64,000 bases of DNA from Terriglobia bacterium. GTDB lineage: Bacteria > Acidobacteriota > Terriglobia > Bryobacterales > Bryobacteraceae. This document shows positions 9,949 through 19,309 of this stretch, in pieces. How positions within the stretch are numbered: position 1 is the first letter of the stretch; the number at the start of each line of letters is the position of its first letter. The stretch spans positions 1 through 64,000 of the forward strand of contig JAIQFN010000035.1 of assembly GCA_020073265.1 (NCBI GenBank), read 5' to 3'. The translations under genes and the position numbers were made by a program. The notes beneath the pieces are model-generated. The model searched no databases. It was not told the DNA's origin and worked only from the letters and a program-made list of their open reading frames with translations.

Positions 9949-11004
9949 ATGAAACTAAGCGTTCAGATCACGCGCGGCATCGAGTCCCTCTTCGGAACCC
10001 GCGACGAGAACATCCGCGTTCTCGAGAACGGGCTGAACGTCACCGCCAGCCTGCTGAACGATTCGCTCGAAATCGAGGGCGACGAACCCAACGTGATCCG
10101 CGCCGCCAGCATTCTGGAGGACTACGTCGCGCTGGTGAAGGAGGGGCTGGGCTTCTCCAACGGCGACCTGAACAGCTACCTGCGCGTCGTGACGGAAGAT
10201 CCGGAAGTGACTCTGCGCAGCCTGGTGCATAGCGGGCGGCAGCGCAACTTCGGCAAGAAAACGCTGGCGCCCAAGACCGTCAATCAGCGGCGCTATGTGG
10301 AGGCGATCGAGCGGCACGATCTGGTATTCGGCATCGGTCCGGCGGGCACCGGCAAGACTTACCTGGCCGTCGCGATGGCGGTTTCGGCATTGTTGAGCAA
10401 GCGCGTCAGCCGCATCGTGCTAACCCGGCCGGCGGTGGAAGCCGGCGAACGCCTGGGATTCCTGCCCGGCAATCTGCAGGAAAAAGTGGATCCCTATCTG
10501 CGCCCGCTGTACGACGCGCTGTACGACATGCTGGAGGCCGAGAAAGTCGAAAAGCTGCTGGAACGCTCGGTGATCGAAGTGGCTCCCATCGCGTTCATGC
10601 GCGGCCGCACTTTGAACGACAGCTTCATCATTCTGGATGAAGCCCAGAACAGCACCGCCGAGCAGATGAAGATGGTGCTCACGCGCCAGGGCTTCAATTC
10701 CAAGATGGTGGTGACCGGCGACCTTACGCAGGTGGACCTGCCCACCGGGCGCCGCAGCGGCCTGACGCACGTGATCGACGTGCTGCGCGGCGTGGAAGGC
10801 ATCAGCTTTGTCTACTTCGACGAGCGCGACGTCGTCAGGCACGCGCTGGTGCAGAGAATCGTGAAAGCCTACGAACGCTATCAGGAGATGACGGGCAACG
10901 GGAACCAGTTGGCCTTGAAGCTGTCGGATCCCGTCGCCGAAGCTCCTGCCACCGAACCGCTTCCCGACTCGCCGGCCGAAAGCCGCGAGATTCCTCTGGC
11001 CTGA
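9949..11004 (+). CDS. phoH: PhoH-like ATPase
   Basis: This is a 351-residue cytoplasmic protein. An N-terminal ~110-residue part with a KH-like RNA-binding look precedes the PhoH ATPase domain. Walker A is GPAGTGKT at 130-137, and Walker B ILDEAQNS is around 228-235. PhoH proteins are P-loop NTPases linked to RNA metabolism. The gene is immediately followed by ybeY, corC and era, the conserved order seen in many bacteria, so it likely belongs to a ribosome-maturation operon. A tail of about 35 residues rich in Pro and Glu follows the domain. Confidence 0.95.
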   Translation: MKLSVQITRGIESLFGTRDENIRVLENGLNVTASLLNDSLEIEGDEPNVIRAASILEDYVALVKEGLGFSNGDLNSYLRVVTEDPEVTLRSLVHSGRQRNFGKKTLAPKTVNQRRYVEAIERHDLVFGIGPAGTGKTYLAVAMAVSALLSKRVSRIVLTRPAVEAGERLGFLPGNLQEKVDPYLRPLYDALYDMLEAEKVEKLLERSVIEVAPIAFMRGRTLNDSFIILDEAQNSTAEQMKMVLTRQGFNSKMVVTGDLTQVDLPTGRRSGLTHVIDVLRGVEGISFVYFDERDVVRHALVQRIVKAYERYQEMTGNGNQLALKLSDPVAEAPATEPLPDSPAESREIPLA

Positions 11005-11012
11005 TTTTCGCC

Positions 11013-11465
11013 ATGCCTTCCGACCAGCGGACCGCTCTGCTTTTTCAGGTTGCCACGCCGGGCCTTTCACGGCGCGGCGTGCGGGCCTTTGCTCAGCGGC
11101 TCGCGTCCGCGGTGGCCGGCGGGCGCGCGTTCGGCTGCCTGATCACCGGCGATCGCGAGGTGCGCCGTCTGAACCGGAAGTTCCGAGACGAGGATCGCTC
11201 CACCGACGTGCTGTCGTTCCCCGCCGCCGCCCCTTTGAACGGCTTCCTGGGCGACCTGGCCATCTCTTTTCCGACCGCCCGCCGGCAGGCCGCCGAGTAT
11301 GGACTGCAGGTCGACCAGGAGATCCAGATCCTGATGCTGCACGGCGTTCTCCACCTGCTCGGCATGGACCACCACACCGACCGCGGACGCATGGCGCGCG
11401 CCGAGGCCAAGTGGCGCGCTACCCTGGGATTGCCCCGCGGTCTGATCGAGAGGACGGGCTCATGA
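11013..11465 (+). CDS. ybeY: Endoribonuclease YbeY
   Basis: This 150-residue metal-dependent RNase acts in 16S rRNA 3'-end processing and 70S quality control. The zinc motif HGVLHLLGMDH places ligands at His110, His114 and His120, and the conserved TDVLSFP is at 64-70. It lies eight bases after phoH and overlaps corC by ATGA. Confidence 0.96.
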   Translation: MPSDQRTALLFQVATPGLSRRGVRAFAQRLASAVAGGRAFGCLITGDREVRRLNRKFRDEDRSTDVLSFPAAAPLNGFLGDLAISFPTARRQAAEYGLQVDQEIQILMLHGVLHLLGMDHHTDRGRMARAEAKWRATLGLPRGLIERTGS

Positions 11466-12730
11466 CCTGGTTCGCGCTGGCGGCCGCCGCTGGATCCGCC
11501 GTGCTGCTATGCCTCATCACGGTGGTCCAGATTCTCTACATGGAGTCGCTGCGTTTGCGCTCGCGCGACCTGCCCGCGCTGCAATTCTTCAAGGAAACGC
11601 TGGAGCCGCGCATCGGCGTGGAAGCCGAAAAGGGCGTCCTGGCGTTTTCGCTCATCAAGCATACCGTGCTGCTGCTGCTGGGTCTGTGCTTCATGGCGGT
11701 GCGATTCGGCAACACCACCACGCCCTGGCAAAGCTTCTTCGAGGCGACGCTGTTCGCCTGGCTGACCATGCTGCTGGCCACCTACGTCCTGGCGCAGATG
11801 CTGTATCGCAAGACCAGCGGGCACTGGCTGCTTCCGCTCACTCCGGTGCTGCGTTTGTGCGCGCTCGCCGTGCGTCCCTTGACCGCCATTCTCGGGTTTT
11901 TCCAATCCCTGGTGGAATTGTCGGCGCCCGGACCGGAGAGCCATGAGGCCGGCCCCAGCGGGCCCATCGAAGCCCTCATCTCGGCCGGCGAAGAGGAAGG
12001 CATCATCGAGAAGGACGATCGCAAGCTCATCGAATCGGTAGTGGCGTTCGGCGACAAAACCGTGCGCGAGGTGATGACGCCCCGGCCCAAGATCGTCGCC
12101 ATCGATGCCAGCCGCTCGCTCGAGGATTTGCGCGAGCTGGTGATCCACGAGCAGTTCTCCCGCATCCCCGTGTTCGAGCAGAGCATCGATCACATCATCG
12201 GCTTCATCCACGTGCGCGACATGTTCGAATTGGACGAAGCGGACCGGCAGGGCCGGTTGGTGCGCGAACTGGTCCGCCCGATCCGCTTTGTGCCCGAAAC
12301 CAAGCCGGTGAACGACCTGCTTCGTGAAATGCAGGAAGCCGGCGCGCACATGGCCATCGTGGTGGATGAGTACGGCAACGTCGCGGGCCTGGCCACCATG
12401 GAAGACATGGTGGAGGAGATCCTGGGCGAGATTCACGACGAGCATGAGCCCGAACGCGACGTCCACGAGGAACCGGAAGGCCGCTTCGTGGTGGCCGGCA
12501 GCCTGGACCTGGACCGCTTGCACGACCTGATCGGATTCCGGCCCGCCGAAGACACCGAGTCCACCACCATCGGCGGCCTGGTGACCGAGTGGCTCGGGCA
12601 TGTGCCCCACGCCGGCGAGACCGTGGAACGCGACGGGATCCGCATTGAGGTTCTGGCCGGCGACGAACTGAAGGTGGAACAGGTTCGGGTCTCCAAGATC
12701 GCACCGGAAGCCATGTCGCAGCATCCATGA
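11462..12730 (+). CDS. CNNM/CorC-type membrane protein with CBS domains
   Basis: The ATG at 11462 overlaps the ybeY stop. The 422-residue protein has four predicted membrane helices in the first ~150 residues, a pair of CBS domains (VMTPRPKIVAIDAS ... GFIHVRDMF ... MAIVVDEYGNVAGL) and a C-terminal CorC_HlyC domain (VVAGSLDLDRLHDLIGF ... TIGGLV). The family includes magnesium/cobalt efflux and the 'hemolysin C' homologues. In this operon position it is the usual ybeX/corC-type gene, and it overlaps era by four bases. Confidence 0.92.
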   Translation: MTWFALAAAAGSAVLLCLITVVQILYMESLRLRSRDLPALQFFKETLEPRIGVEAEKGVLAFSLIKHTVLLLLGLCFMAVRFGNTTTPWQSFFEATLFAWLTMLLATYVLAQMLYRKTSGHWLLPLTPVLRLCALAVRPLTAILGFFQSLVELSAPGPESHEAGPSGPIEALISAGEEEGIIEKDDRKLIESVVAFGDKTVREVMTPRPKIVAIDASRSLEDLRELVIHEQFSRIPVFEQSIDHIIGFIHVRDMFELDEADRQGRLVRELVRPIRFVPETKPVNDLLREMQEAGAHMAIVVDEYGNVAGLATMEDMVEEILGEIHDEHEPERDVHEEPEGRFVVAGSLDLDRLHDLIGFRPAEDTESTTIGGLVTEWLGHVPHAGETVERDGIRIEVLAGDELKVEQVRVSKIAPEAMSQHP

Positions 12731-13668
12731 GCGCCGCACGCTCCGGCTTTCGTTCCGGCTTTGTCTCGCTGCTGGGACGGCCCAACTCGGGAAAATCCAC
12801 TCTGCTGAACGCGCTGGTGGGATCCAAGCTCGCCATCGTGTCTGAAAAACCCCAGACCACGCGCGCTTCCGTCCAGGGAGTGCTGCATCTGGCTCAAGCG
12901 CAGATCGTTTTCCTGGACACGCCCGGAATCCACGAGTCCAGCACGCTGCTGAACCGGCGCATGATGGAAACCGTGCGCGCAGCCCTGCAGGACCGCGACG
13001 TGCTGCTCTACCTGGCCGACGCCACCGCGCGCTTCACTCCCGCCGACGCCCAGGCCCTGGATGTCATGCGCAAGGTGTCCACGCCGGCCCTGTTGCTGCT
13101 CACCAAGATCGACCGGGTCTCCGACAAGCGGCTGCTGCTGCCCTTGATCGAGCAGTACAAAGCCGCGCGCGAGTTCGACGAGTACATTCCCATTTCGTCG
13201 GTGACTGGCGAGGGGCTGGATCGCGTCCGCGACGCCATCGTCGCGCGGTTGCCGGAAGGCCCGGCGTATTTTCCGGCCGATTACCTGACCGATCAGCCGG
13301 AGCGCTACCTGGCGGCCGAGCTGATCCGCGAGAAAGCGCTGCGCGAGACGCGGCAGGAAGTGCCCCACGCGGTCGCGGTCCTGGTGGACCAGTGGACCGA
13401 CACGCCCAAGCTGACCCGCATCGCGGCCACCATCTACGTCGAGCGGCCCGGCCAGAAAGCCATCCTGATCGGAGCCAAGGGAGCCACGCTCAAGAAAATT
13501 GGCACGCTCGCCCGGGAAGAAATGGAAGCCCTGTTCTCGCGCAAGATCTTCCTGGAACTGTTCGTCAAGGTGCAGAAAGACTGGCGCGAGAACCCCGAAT
13601 TCCTGAAAAGCATTGACTGGCGGTCCATGAGCGGTGGAGAATTAGGTTCGGAGCCAACCTCAGACTGA
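12727..13668 (+). CDS. era: Ribosome-assembly GTPase Era
   Basis: This is a 313-residue GTPase with a C-terminal KH domain that binds the 3' end of 16S rRNA during 30S assembly. Motifs are G1 GRPNSGKS (17-24), G3 DTPG (64-67), G4 TKID near 121, and the KH signature ILIGAKGATLKKIGTLAR near 250. The start overlaps corC (ATGA), and the stop touches the BON gene start. Confidence 0.97.
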   Translation: MSAARSGFRSGFVSLLGRPNSGKSTLLNALVGSKLAIVSEKPQTTRASVQGVLHLAQAQIVFLDTPGIHESSTLLNRRMMETVRAALQDRDVLLYLADATARFTPADAQALDVMRKVSTPALLLLTKIDRVSDKRLLLPLIEQYKAAREFDEYIPISSVTGEGLDRVRDAIVARLPEGPAYFPADYLTDQPERYLAAELIREKALRETRQEVPHAVAVLVDQWTDTPKLTRIAATIYVERPGQKAILIGAKGATLKKIGTLAREEMEALFSRKIFLELFVKVQKDWRENPEFLKSIDWRSMSGGELGSEPTSD

Positions 13669-13952
13669 TGAAGCAAATTCTCTCGGCTGCACTGCTGCTG
13701 GTCCTGATGTGGATGCCGGTCCTGGCTCAAAAACATGTTTCCGACGATGCTTTGATCGACCAGGTCCGGGTGAAGCTCGCTGACGATGCCGACGTCGGGG
13801 GCATGAAGATCGATGTTGAGGCTCACCAGGGGGAGGTCATCCTCAAGGGCAAGGTCCGGACGGAAAAGCAGCGCGTCAAGGCCGAAAAAATAGCGAAGAA
13901 AGTGAAGGGCGTCACCGGGGTCACCAACCAGCTTGTGGTGAGTCCGGATTAG
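13668..13952 (+). CDS. Secreted single BON-domain protein
   Basis: The 94-residue protein has a signal peptide (MKQILSAALLLVLMWMPVLA) and then one BON domain: DDALIDQVRVKLADDADVGG ... VEAHQGEVILKGKV ... AKKVKGVTGVTNQLVV. BON domains are thought to bind phospholipid or stabilise the outer membrane. It starts on the last base of the era stop codon and is probably the last gene of the phoH-era operon. Confidence 0.88.
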   Translation: MKQILSAALLLVLMWMPVLAQKHVSDDALIDQVRVKLADDADVGGMKIDVEAHQGEVILKGKVRTEKQRVKAEKIAKKVKGVTGVTNQLVVSPD

Positions 13953-14024
13953 AGGTTCTTCTCTCGCGGCTGAAAGCCGGCGGCGGGTAGGATTGCCCGC
14001 CCCACAGAGGGCCATTTACTATTC

Positions 14025-14054
14025 TTGACAGTTCCCCCGTAACCCGCGTATCTC
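14025..14054 (+). promoter_or_regulatory. Sigma-70-type promoter before the DUF5666-like gene
   Basis: A perfect -35 TTGACA (14025-14030) is followed after 18 bases by TATCTC (14049-14054). The transcript would start near 14061, 14 bases before the ATG at 14075. Confidence 0.5.
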
Positions 14055-14074
14055 CTTCAGCGCCAAGTTACTAG

Positions 14075-15271
14075 ATGAAGTTCTGGGCAATTTTTGTGTG
14101 CTTTGCAATGGCGGCGGCTCAAACGCCCTCCTCCGCCTTGAAATCGGTCATCGGAGAGGTTACGGCCATCGATTCGGCGGCCAAGCAAATCAAGATAAAG
14201 GCCGACAACGGGACCACCTACACGGTCACCCTGGAGGATGGCACCTCCTACCTGCGGATTCCTCCCGGCGAAACCGACGTGAAGAAGGCTACCAAGATCG
14301 CCGTAAGCGACATCAACACCGGCGACCGGCTGCTGGCGCGAGGCGTCCAGTCGGAAGAAAAAGTCGCGGCCAGAACTGTAATTATCATTACAAAATCTGA
14401 CCTGGCGCAGAAGCAAGCCCACGATCAGGCGGAGTGGCAAAGGCGTGGCATCACCGGGATCGTAAGCGGCGTGAACCCGGACGCGAAAGAGATCACGGTG
14501 ACTACGCGCGGGCGGGACAGCAAGACCGTTGTCATTGAAGCCTCGGCTGCCAGTTTCCGACGCTACGCTCCGGAGTCGGTTAATTTTTCGGATGCCAAGC
14601 CGAGTTCCTTCGCCGACGTGCAGACCGGCGATACGGTGCGCGCGCTGGGCAACAAGAACGAGGACGGCACACGGTACAAGGCTGAGGAGATCGTTGCCGG
14701 TGCTTTCCAGTCCATCGCGGCCACCGTTATCTCCGTGGACGCGGCCAGCGGCGAAGTCCGGGTAACCGACCTTCAGACCAAGAAACCCGTCACGGTGCTA
14801 ACTAACAAAAATTCCCTGCTGCGCAAGATCGACGAAGCAACCGCGAGTATGTTGGCGCGGCGGCTGCGGCCCGATCTGGCAACGGTAGACGCGGGCGGCC
14901 GGGGCGGTTCTGGAGGGCGCGGCGGTTTTGGCGGCCGGCCGGGCGGCGATGGCGGTCAACCGGGCGGCGCCGGCGGCCGAGAGGGAGGCGGGCGTGGACT
15001 CGCGGGCGGTTTTCGCGGCGGCCCGGGCGGTCCGGGAGGCAACTTCGATCTCCAGCAGGTTCTGGAGCGCTCTCCCCAGTTGTCCTTGAGCGAACTGAAA
15101 AAGGGAGACGCGGTGATTGTCTCCAGCGCCAAGGTAGCGGAAGGCGCGCCCATCACGGCGTTCTCTTTCGTGGCCGGCGTGGAGCCATTCCTGGCCGCAT
15201 CGCCCAAAGGCCAGGTCAACCTGGGGTCTTGGAATCTGGAGGCCGGTGGCGGCGGCGGACCCGAGCAGTAG
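14075..15271 (+). CDS. Secreted DUF5666-like protein with a glycine-rich segment
   Basis: The 398-residue protein has a short signal peptide ending about AAAQ. It then has three OB-like beta units of the DUF5666 kind: VIGEVTAIDSAAKQIKIKAD, GITGIVSGVNPDAKEITVTT and AATVISVDAASGEVRVTDL. Each pairs a 'V-x-x-I-D' turn with a later GDxVRALG/GDRLLARG-type strand. Residues ~273-330 (14893-15060) are a Gly-Arg-rich low-complexity stretch. After it come SELKKGDAVIVSSAK and a C-terminal GGGGGPEQ. The next gene, 36 bases on, is a TonB receptor that also carries a long glycine-rich insert, so the two are likely co-transcribed surface proteins. Function unknown. Confidence 0.75.
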   Translation: MKFWAIFVCFAMAAAQTPSSALKSVIGEVTAIDSAAKQIKIKADNGTTYTVTLEDGTSYLRIPPGETDVKKATKIAVSDINTGDRLLARGVQSEEKVAARTVIIITKSDLAQKQAHDQAEWQRRGITGIVSGVNPDAKEITVTTRGRDSKTVVIEASAASFRRYAPESVNFSDAKPSSFADVQTGDTVRALGNKNEDGTRYKAEEIVAGAFQSIAATVISVDAASGEVRVTDLQTKKPVTVLTNKNSLLRKIDEATASMLARRLRPDLATVDAGGRGGSGGRGGFGGRPGGDGGQPGGAGGREGGGRGLAGGFRGGPGGPGGNFDLQQVLERSPQLSLSELKKGDAVIVSSAKVAEGAPITAFSFVAGVEPFLAASPKGQVNLGSWNLEAGGGGGPEQ

Positions 15272-15307
15272 GCCGGGTATTTTTTCATCTCGAAAAACGG
15301 AAGCTAA

Positions 15308-18300
15308 ATGTTGAAACACAAACGATTGTTACTGCTCTTACTGATAGCTGTTCTGTCGCTCTATGGCCAGACGGGTACGGGCATTCTCCACGGCGTCATC
15401 ACCGACGAATCCGGCGCGCTGGTTCCGGGCGCCAAGGTGACCGTCTCGAACCAGTCCGGTCCGGTAAAGACCGCGACCGCTGCCAGCGACGGCAGCTACT
15501 CCATCGCGGGCTTGGCTCCAGGCACCTATTCGGTCCAGGCCAGCTCTCCCGGCTTGGTGCAGTTTCAGCCGGCCACTGCCGACTTCAACGGCGGGCTGCG
15601 ATCGGTGGAGCTGAATGTCCAGTTGCGGGTGTCGCTCGAAAAGCAGGAAGTGACCGTGCAGGAGAACTCGGGTCCCTCGGTGAGCGTGGATCCGGCCCAG
15701 AACGCGGGCGCGCTGATCCTCCGGGGCGCCGACTTGGATTCGCTGTCCGACGATCCCGACGATCTTCAGGCCGACCTGCAGGCGCTGGCCGGGCCCTCGG
15801 CCGGTCCCAATGGCGGCCAGATCTACATCGACGGTTTCACCGGCGGCACCCTGCCCGCCAAGGACTCCATTCGCGAGATCCGCATCAATCAGAATCCGTT
15901 CTCTCCGGAATTCGACCGGCTGGGTTTCGGCCGCATCGAGATCCTCACCAAGCCCGGCACCGATAAATTCCGCGGCAACGTCAACGCGAATTTCGGCGAC
16001 GATATCTTCAATTCCCGCAATCCCTACGCCCAGGAGAAAGCTCCGTTTTCCCTGCGCGAGTTCGGCGGAACGCTCAGCGGCCCCATCAATAAGCGGGCGT
16101 CGTTCTTCCTGGATGTCTTCGATCGCGAAATCCACAACGGAAACATCATCAATGCGGTGACGCTCGACCCTGCCACGCTTGCCATTACGCCGTTCAACTC
16201 CGTATTTGAAGCGCCGCAGAACCGCTTTCGCATCAGCCCGCGCATCGACTATCAGCTCAGCCAGAACAACACGCTGACCCTGCGGTATGGCTACACGCGC
16301 AACCATGTCGAGGACCAGGGCATCGGAAATACCAGCCTGCTTTCGCGCGGCTATCAGAGCCAGAACACGGATCACACCGTGCAGGCCACCGAGACCGCGG
16401 TGCTGAGCAGCAAGGTCATCAACGAGACGCGCTTCCAGTTGTACCGCCAGTTCAGCGACCAGCTCGCCAACACGCTGGCGCCGGGTCTGAGCGTTTCGGG
16501 ATCATTTAACGGCGGTGGCTCGCAGATCGGGCACTCCACCAACGCCGACACTCGTTACGAGCTGCAGAACTACACCACCGTCGCCACCGGAGCGCATGCC
16601 TGGAAATTCGGCGTGCGGGTGCGCGCGGTCACCATCGACAGCCTTTCGCCCAGCAACTTCGGCGGTAGCTTTGCCTTCGCCGGCGGCTATGCCCCCATCC
16701 TGGATTCGGTTACGAATTTACCCGTGGTTGCGGGCGTGATCTGCAATCCGTCGACTCCCAATCCGGGCTGCGACAACATCACTTCCATCCAGCGCTACCA
16801 GCGCACGCTGCTTTTCCAGCAGATGGGCCTGAACCCGGCCACCATTCAGCAATACGGCGGAGGAGCCACGCAGTTCAGCATCGCCGCCGGGAATCCCGTG
16901 GCGGGCGTGACGCAGGTGGATATCGGCGCTTTTGTGGGCGACGACTGGCGCGTCCGGCCGAACCTGACGTTGAGTCTCGGGTTGCGCTATGAAACCCAGA
17001 CCAATATTCATGACTGGCATGACTGGGCGCCCCGCATCGGCATCGCCTGGGCGCCTGGCCAGAGCAAGAACAACCCGCGCCCCAAGACCGTGATCCGGGC
17101 CGGCTTCGGCATGTTCTATGACCGCTTCGGAGAGAACAATGTTCTGACGGCCGAGCGTTACAACGGCATCAACCAGCAACAATACACCGTTCTGAATCCT
17201 ACGTTTTTCCCCAATATTCCGAGCATCTCCGAGATCGCTCAGCTCGGCAAAGCCGCCACGCAATCCATTCGCGATATCGATTCCAATCTTCGCGCCCCCT
17301 ATATACTTCAGGAGGCTCTGACCATCGAGAGACAGTTGCCCAAGAACTCGACCGTGTCGGTGTCGTACATGAACTCCCACGGCGCGCACGAGTTTCGCTC
17401 GCAGGATATCAACGCGCCGGTGCCCGGCAGCTACACCGGCACGGGGACCGGTGTTTTCCCCTACGGCGGCGCCGGGCCGATCCTGCTGATGGAGTCGAGC
17501 GGGATCTACAACCAGTGGCAGTTGGTCACCAACGCGCGCGCGCAGATCAACAGCAAGATCTCGCTGAATGGCTTCTATGCGTATGGCCGCGCTTTCGCCG
17601 ACTCAGATGGCGTCGGCACGCTCCCCGCGAATCCTTACAGCACGGTAGGCGAATACGGTCCGTCGTCGCAGGACGTGCGCCATCGCGGGCTGATCGCCGG
17701 GTCGATCGCCACCAAGTGGGACATCCGGCTGTCGCCGTTCATCCAGATGAACTCGGGCGCGCCGTTCAATATACTCACCGGAACCGATCCCTACGGCACG
17801 ACGCTGCTGAGCACGGCGCGTCCCGGAATCGCGACGGATCCGAGCATTCCGGGCGTGGTCAAGACCGCATATGGCCTGCTCGATCCCAACCCCAAGCCGG
17901 GTGAACAGCTTCTGCCGCGCAACTTCGGACGCAGCCCGGGCAGCTTCATGGTGAACCTTCGGTTAGCGAGGACCTTTGGTTTTGGCGCGGCGCGCGAGCG
18001 GTCGGCCAATCGAGGAGGCGGTGGCGGTGGCGACAGGGGCGGTCCTGGCGGTGGTGGACCTCGTGGTCCCGGCGGACCCGGCGGTGGCGGTGGTCCGCGC
18101 GGAGGCGGTGGATTCGGCGGCCCTGGCGGCCCAGGCGGCTTTGGCGGAGGCCCCGGAGGTTTCGGTGGCGGCGGCACCAACCGTCGCTACAACCTGACGC
18201 TCTCGGTTCAGGCACGCAACCTTTTGAATCACGTCAACCCCGGCCCGATCAACAGCATCATAACGTCTCCGTTGTTCGGCACCTCCAACTCGCTGGCCGG

Positions 18301-18370
18301 CGGCTTCGGAGCTTTTTCCGACAACGGCAACAACCGGCGCTTCGAATTCCAGGCGCGCTTCTCGTTCTAA
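15308..18370 (+). CDS. Oar-like TonB-dependent receptor with glycine-rich insert
   Basis: This 1020-residue outer-membrane protein has a signal peptide, then a carboxypeptidase-regulatory-like domain (GILHGVITDESGALVPGAKV ... GSYSIAGLAPGTYSVQ) at ~20-105. A plug-like part follows (GGQIYIDGFTGG, IREIRINQNPFSPEFDRLGF), then a large beta-barrel ending in an aromatic C-terminal strand (FQARFSF). Such receptors take up large substrates or act as adhesins in Acidobacteria; the substrate is unknown. Residues ~900-957 (18010-18180) are almost pure Gly/Arg/Pro, sitting just before the last barrel strands, where an extracellular loop is expected. No TonB or ExbBD is near. Confidence 0.85.
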   Translation: MLKHKRLLLLLLIAVLSLYGQTGTGILHGVITDESGALVPGAKVTVSNQSGPVKTATAASDGSYSIAGLAPGTYSVQASSPGLVQFQPATADFNGGLRSVELNVQLRVSLEKQEVTVQENSGPSVSVDPAQNAGALILRGADLDSLSDDPDDLQADLQALAGPSAGPNGGQIYIDGFTGGTLPAKDSIREIRINQNPFSPEFDRLGFGRIEILTKPGTDKFRGNVNANFGDDIFNSRNPYAQEKAPFSLREFGGTLSGPINKRASFFLDVFDREIHNGNIINAVTLDPATLAITPFNSVFEAPQNRFRISPRIDYQLSQNNTLTLRYGYTRNHVEDQGIGNTSLLSRGYQSQNTDHTVQATETAVLSSKVINETRFQLYRQFSDQLANTLAPGLSVSGSFNGGGSQIGHSTNADTRYELQNYTTVATGAHAWKFGVRVRAVTIDSLSPSNFGGSFAFAGGYAPILDSVTNLPVVAGVICNPSTPNPGCDNITSIQRYQRTLLFQQMGLNPATIQQYGGGATQFSIAAGNPVAGVTQVDIGAFVGDDWRVRPNLTLSLGLRYETQTNIHDWHDWAPRIGIAWAPGQSKNNPRPKTVIRAGFGMFYDRFGENNVLTAERYNGINQQQYTVLNPTFFPNIPSISEIAQLGKAATQSIRDIDSNLRAPYILQEALTIERQLPKNSTVSVSYMNSHGAHEFRSQDINAPVPGSYTGTGTGVFPYGGAGPILLMESSGIYNQWQLVTNARAQINSKISLNGFYAYGRAFADSDGVGTLPANPYSTVGEYGPSSQDVRHRGLIAGSIATKWDIRLSPFIQMNSGAPFNILTGTDPYGTTLLSTARPGIATDPSIPGVVKTAYGLLDPNPKPGEQLLPRNFGRSPGSFMVNLRLARTFGFGAARERSANRGGGGGGDRGGPGGGGPRGPGGPGGGGGPRGGGGFGGPGGPGGFGGGPGGFGGGGTNRRYNLTLSVQARNLLNHVNPGPINSIITSPLFGTSNSLAGGFGAFSDNGNNRRFEFQARFSF

Positions 18371-18729
18371 GCTGCTAACTCCAGAGCCGGAACGGAGATG
18401 CTTGGCGTTCCGGCCTAGTCTTCCAGCTTGCGCAAGGCGCCGCGGAGCCGTGGTGGTCGCCATCACAGGCGGCCGAGCGTGCAGTTGGTATTGCGTCGAG
18501 AAGTCGGTTCTCCCATTGAGTATCAGCCAGAACCTTCGGGTCAGCTCCCGTCACCCGGGCCGCTATAAGGTGCGCGGAGGCGAGGTGCCCGGGAACAATC
18601 TCCCCTCCCTGGCGCCCCTCAACTGCTGAGAATATTCTATTCTCCCGCCACTTCATAGTTTCCGTGGCTGAGGCCTCGCGCAGGCAGCGGACCTGCCAGG
18701 CCGGAGCTGCAGGAAAGGATTCGGCCAAC
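18371..18729. other. 359-base intergenic region before the hemerythrin gene
   Basis: Apart from the hairpin at 18386-18414 I see no gene here. A leftward frame spanning 18375-18731 has no recognisable domain and no ribosome site. A purine-rich AGGAAAGGA about 10 bases before 18730 serves the next gene. Confidence 0.5.
18386..18414 (+). terminator. Hairpin after the TonB receptor gene
   Basis: GCCGGAACG (18386-18394) pairs with CGTTCCGGC (18406-18414) around an 11-base loop, 16 bases after the stop. There is no T-run, so it may be a transcript-end stabiliser and not an intrinsic terminator. Confidence 0.35.
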
Positions 18730-19152
18730 ATGTCCTTGCCTTTTTCCAGACTGATCCAATGGGATCCGGTCTACAGCGTGCATGTCCCTTCCATTGATGG
18801 TCAGCATCGAGTGCTGGTTTCCAAGATTCGAGAATTGCAAGAAGCGATGCTCGAAGGCAGAGGTGGCGAGGTTGTCCGTCCGCTGTTCGCTGCCCTGAAC
18901 AAATACACGAAATATCATTTCGAGTATGAAGAACAACTCCTGAAAAAGCACGGATACGCGGAACTGGAAGCCCATCATCAGCAGCACGCCTCTCTGATTG
19001 CCCAACTTCATGAGCTCGAGTCCAAGTATGCCGGCGGGCAGCTCAGCGCCGGTGCGCCGGTCCTCCAATTCCTTCGGACTTGGCTGTTGGATCACATCGG
19101 CGAACACGACAAGCAGTACTCTACGTTCTTGAGAGCACAGGGCGTTCTCTAG
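18730..19152 (+). CDS. Bacteriohemerythrin
   Basis: The 140-residue protein with a non-haem di-iron four-helix bundle binds O2. The ligand pattern is complete: His26 (DGQHRVL), His63 and Glu67 (HFEYEE), His82 and His86 (HHQQH), His122 and Asp127 (HIGEHD). I use the ATG at 18730 (MSLPFSRLIQWDP) because it has an AGGAAAGGA ribosome site. The frame is open upstream to a GTG at 18664, but the extra residues are not hemerythrin-like. Likely an oxygen sensor or store; it sits alone between two TonB receptor genes facing each other. Confidence 0.92.
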   Translation: MSLPFSRLIQWDPVYSVHVPSIDGQHRVLVSKIRELQEAMLEGRGGEVVRPLFAALNKYTKYHFEYEEQLLKKHGYAELEAHHQQHASLIAQLHELESKYAGGQLSAGAPVLQFLRTWLLDHIGEHDKQYSTFLRAQGVL

Positions 19153-19252
19153 CCGGCCCCGCACCCTGGTCGCGATACGCGATCCGGATTCCGTCAAACG
19201 AAGTGTCGGGAAGATCCGATTCGGGGGACTCCCGGGAGCGATTGGCTTTCCA

Positions 19253-19288
19253 AGAAAAAAGCGGGTGGAGAACCAACTCCACCCGCTT
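19253..19288 (-). terminator. Intrinsic terminator of the leftward TonB receptor gene
   Basis: AAGCGGGTGGAG (19259-19270) and CTCCACCCGCTT (19277-19288) form a 12-base stem with a 6-base loop. Read on the minus strand the stem is followed by a run of six T (19260-19255). It begins 22 bases after the stop of the gene at 19310. Confidence 0.85.
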
Positions 19289-19309
19289 CACGCGAAAGCA
19301 GCTAAATGT

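Noticed and set aside
18640-18729. Possible cyclic di-GMP riboswitch before the hemerythrin gene
   Set aside because: I could not place the conserved GEMM core or its tetraloop-receptor pairing, so it is not supported.
18375-18731. 118-codon leftward frame upstream of the hemerythrin gene
   Set aside because: No domain, no ribosome site and a position inside a non-coding promoter region; not enough to call a gene.
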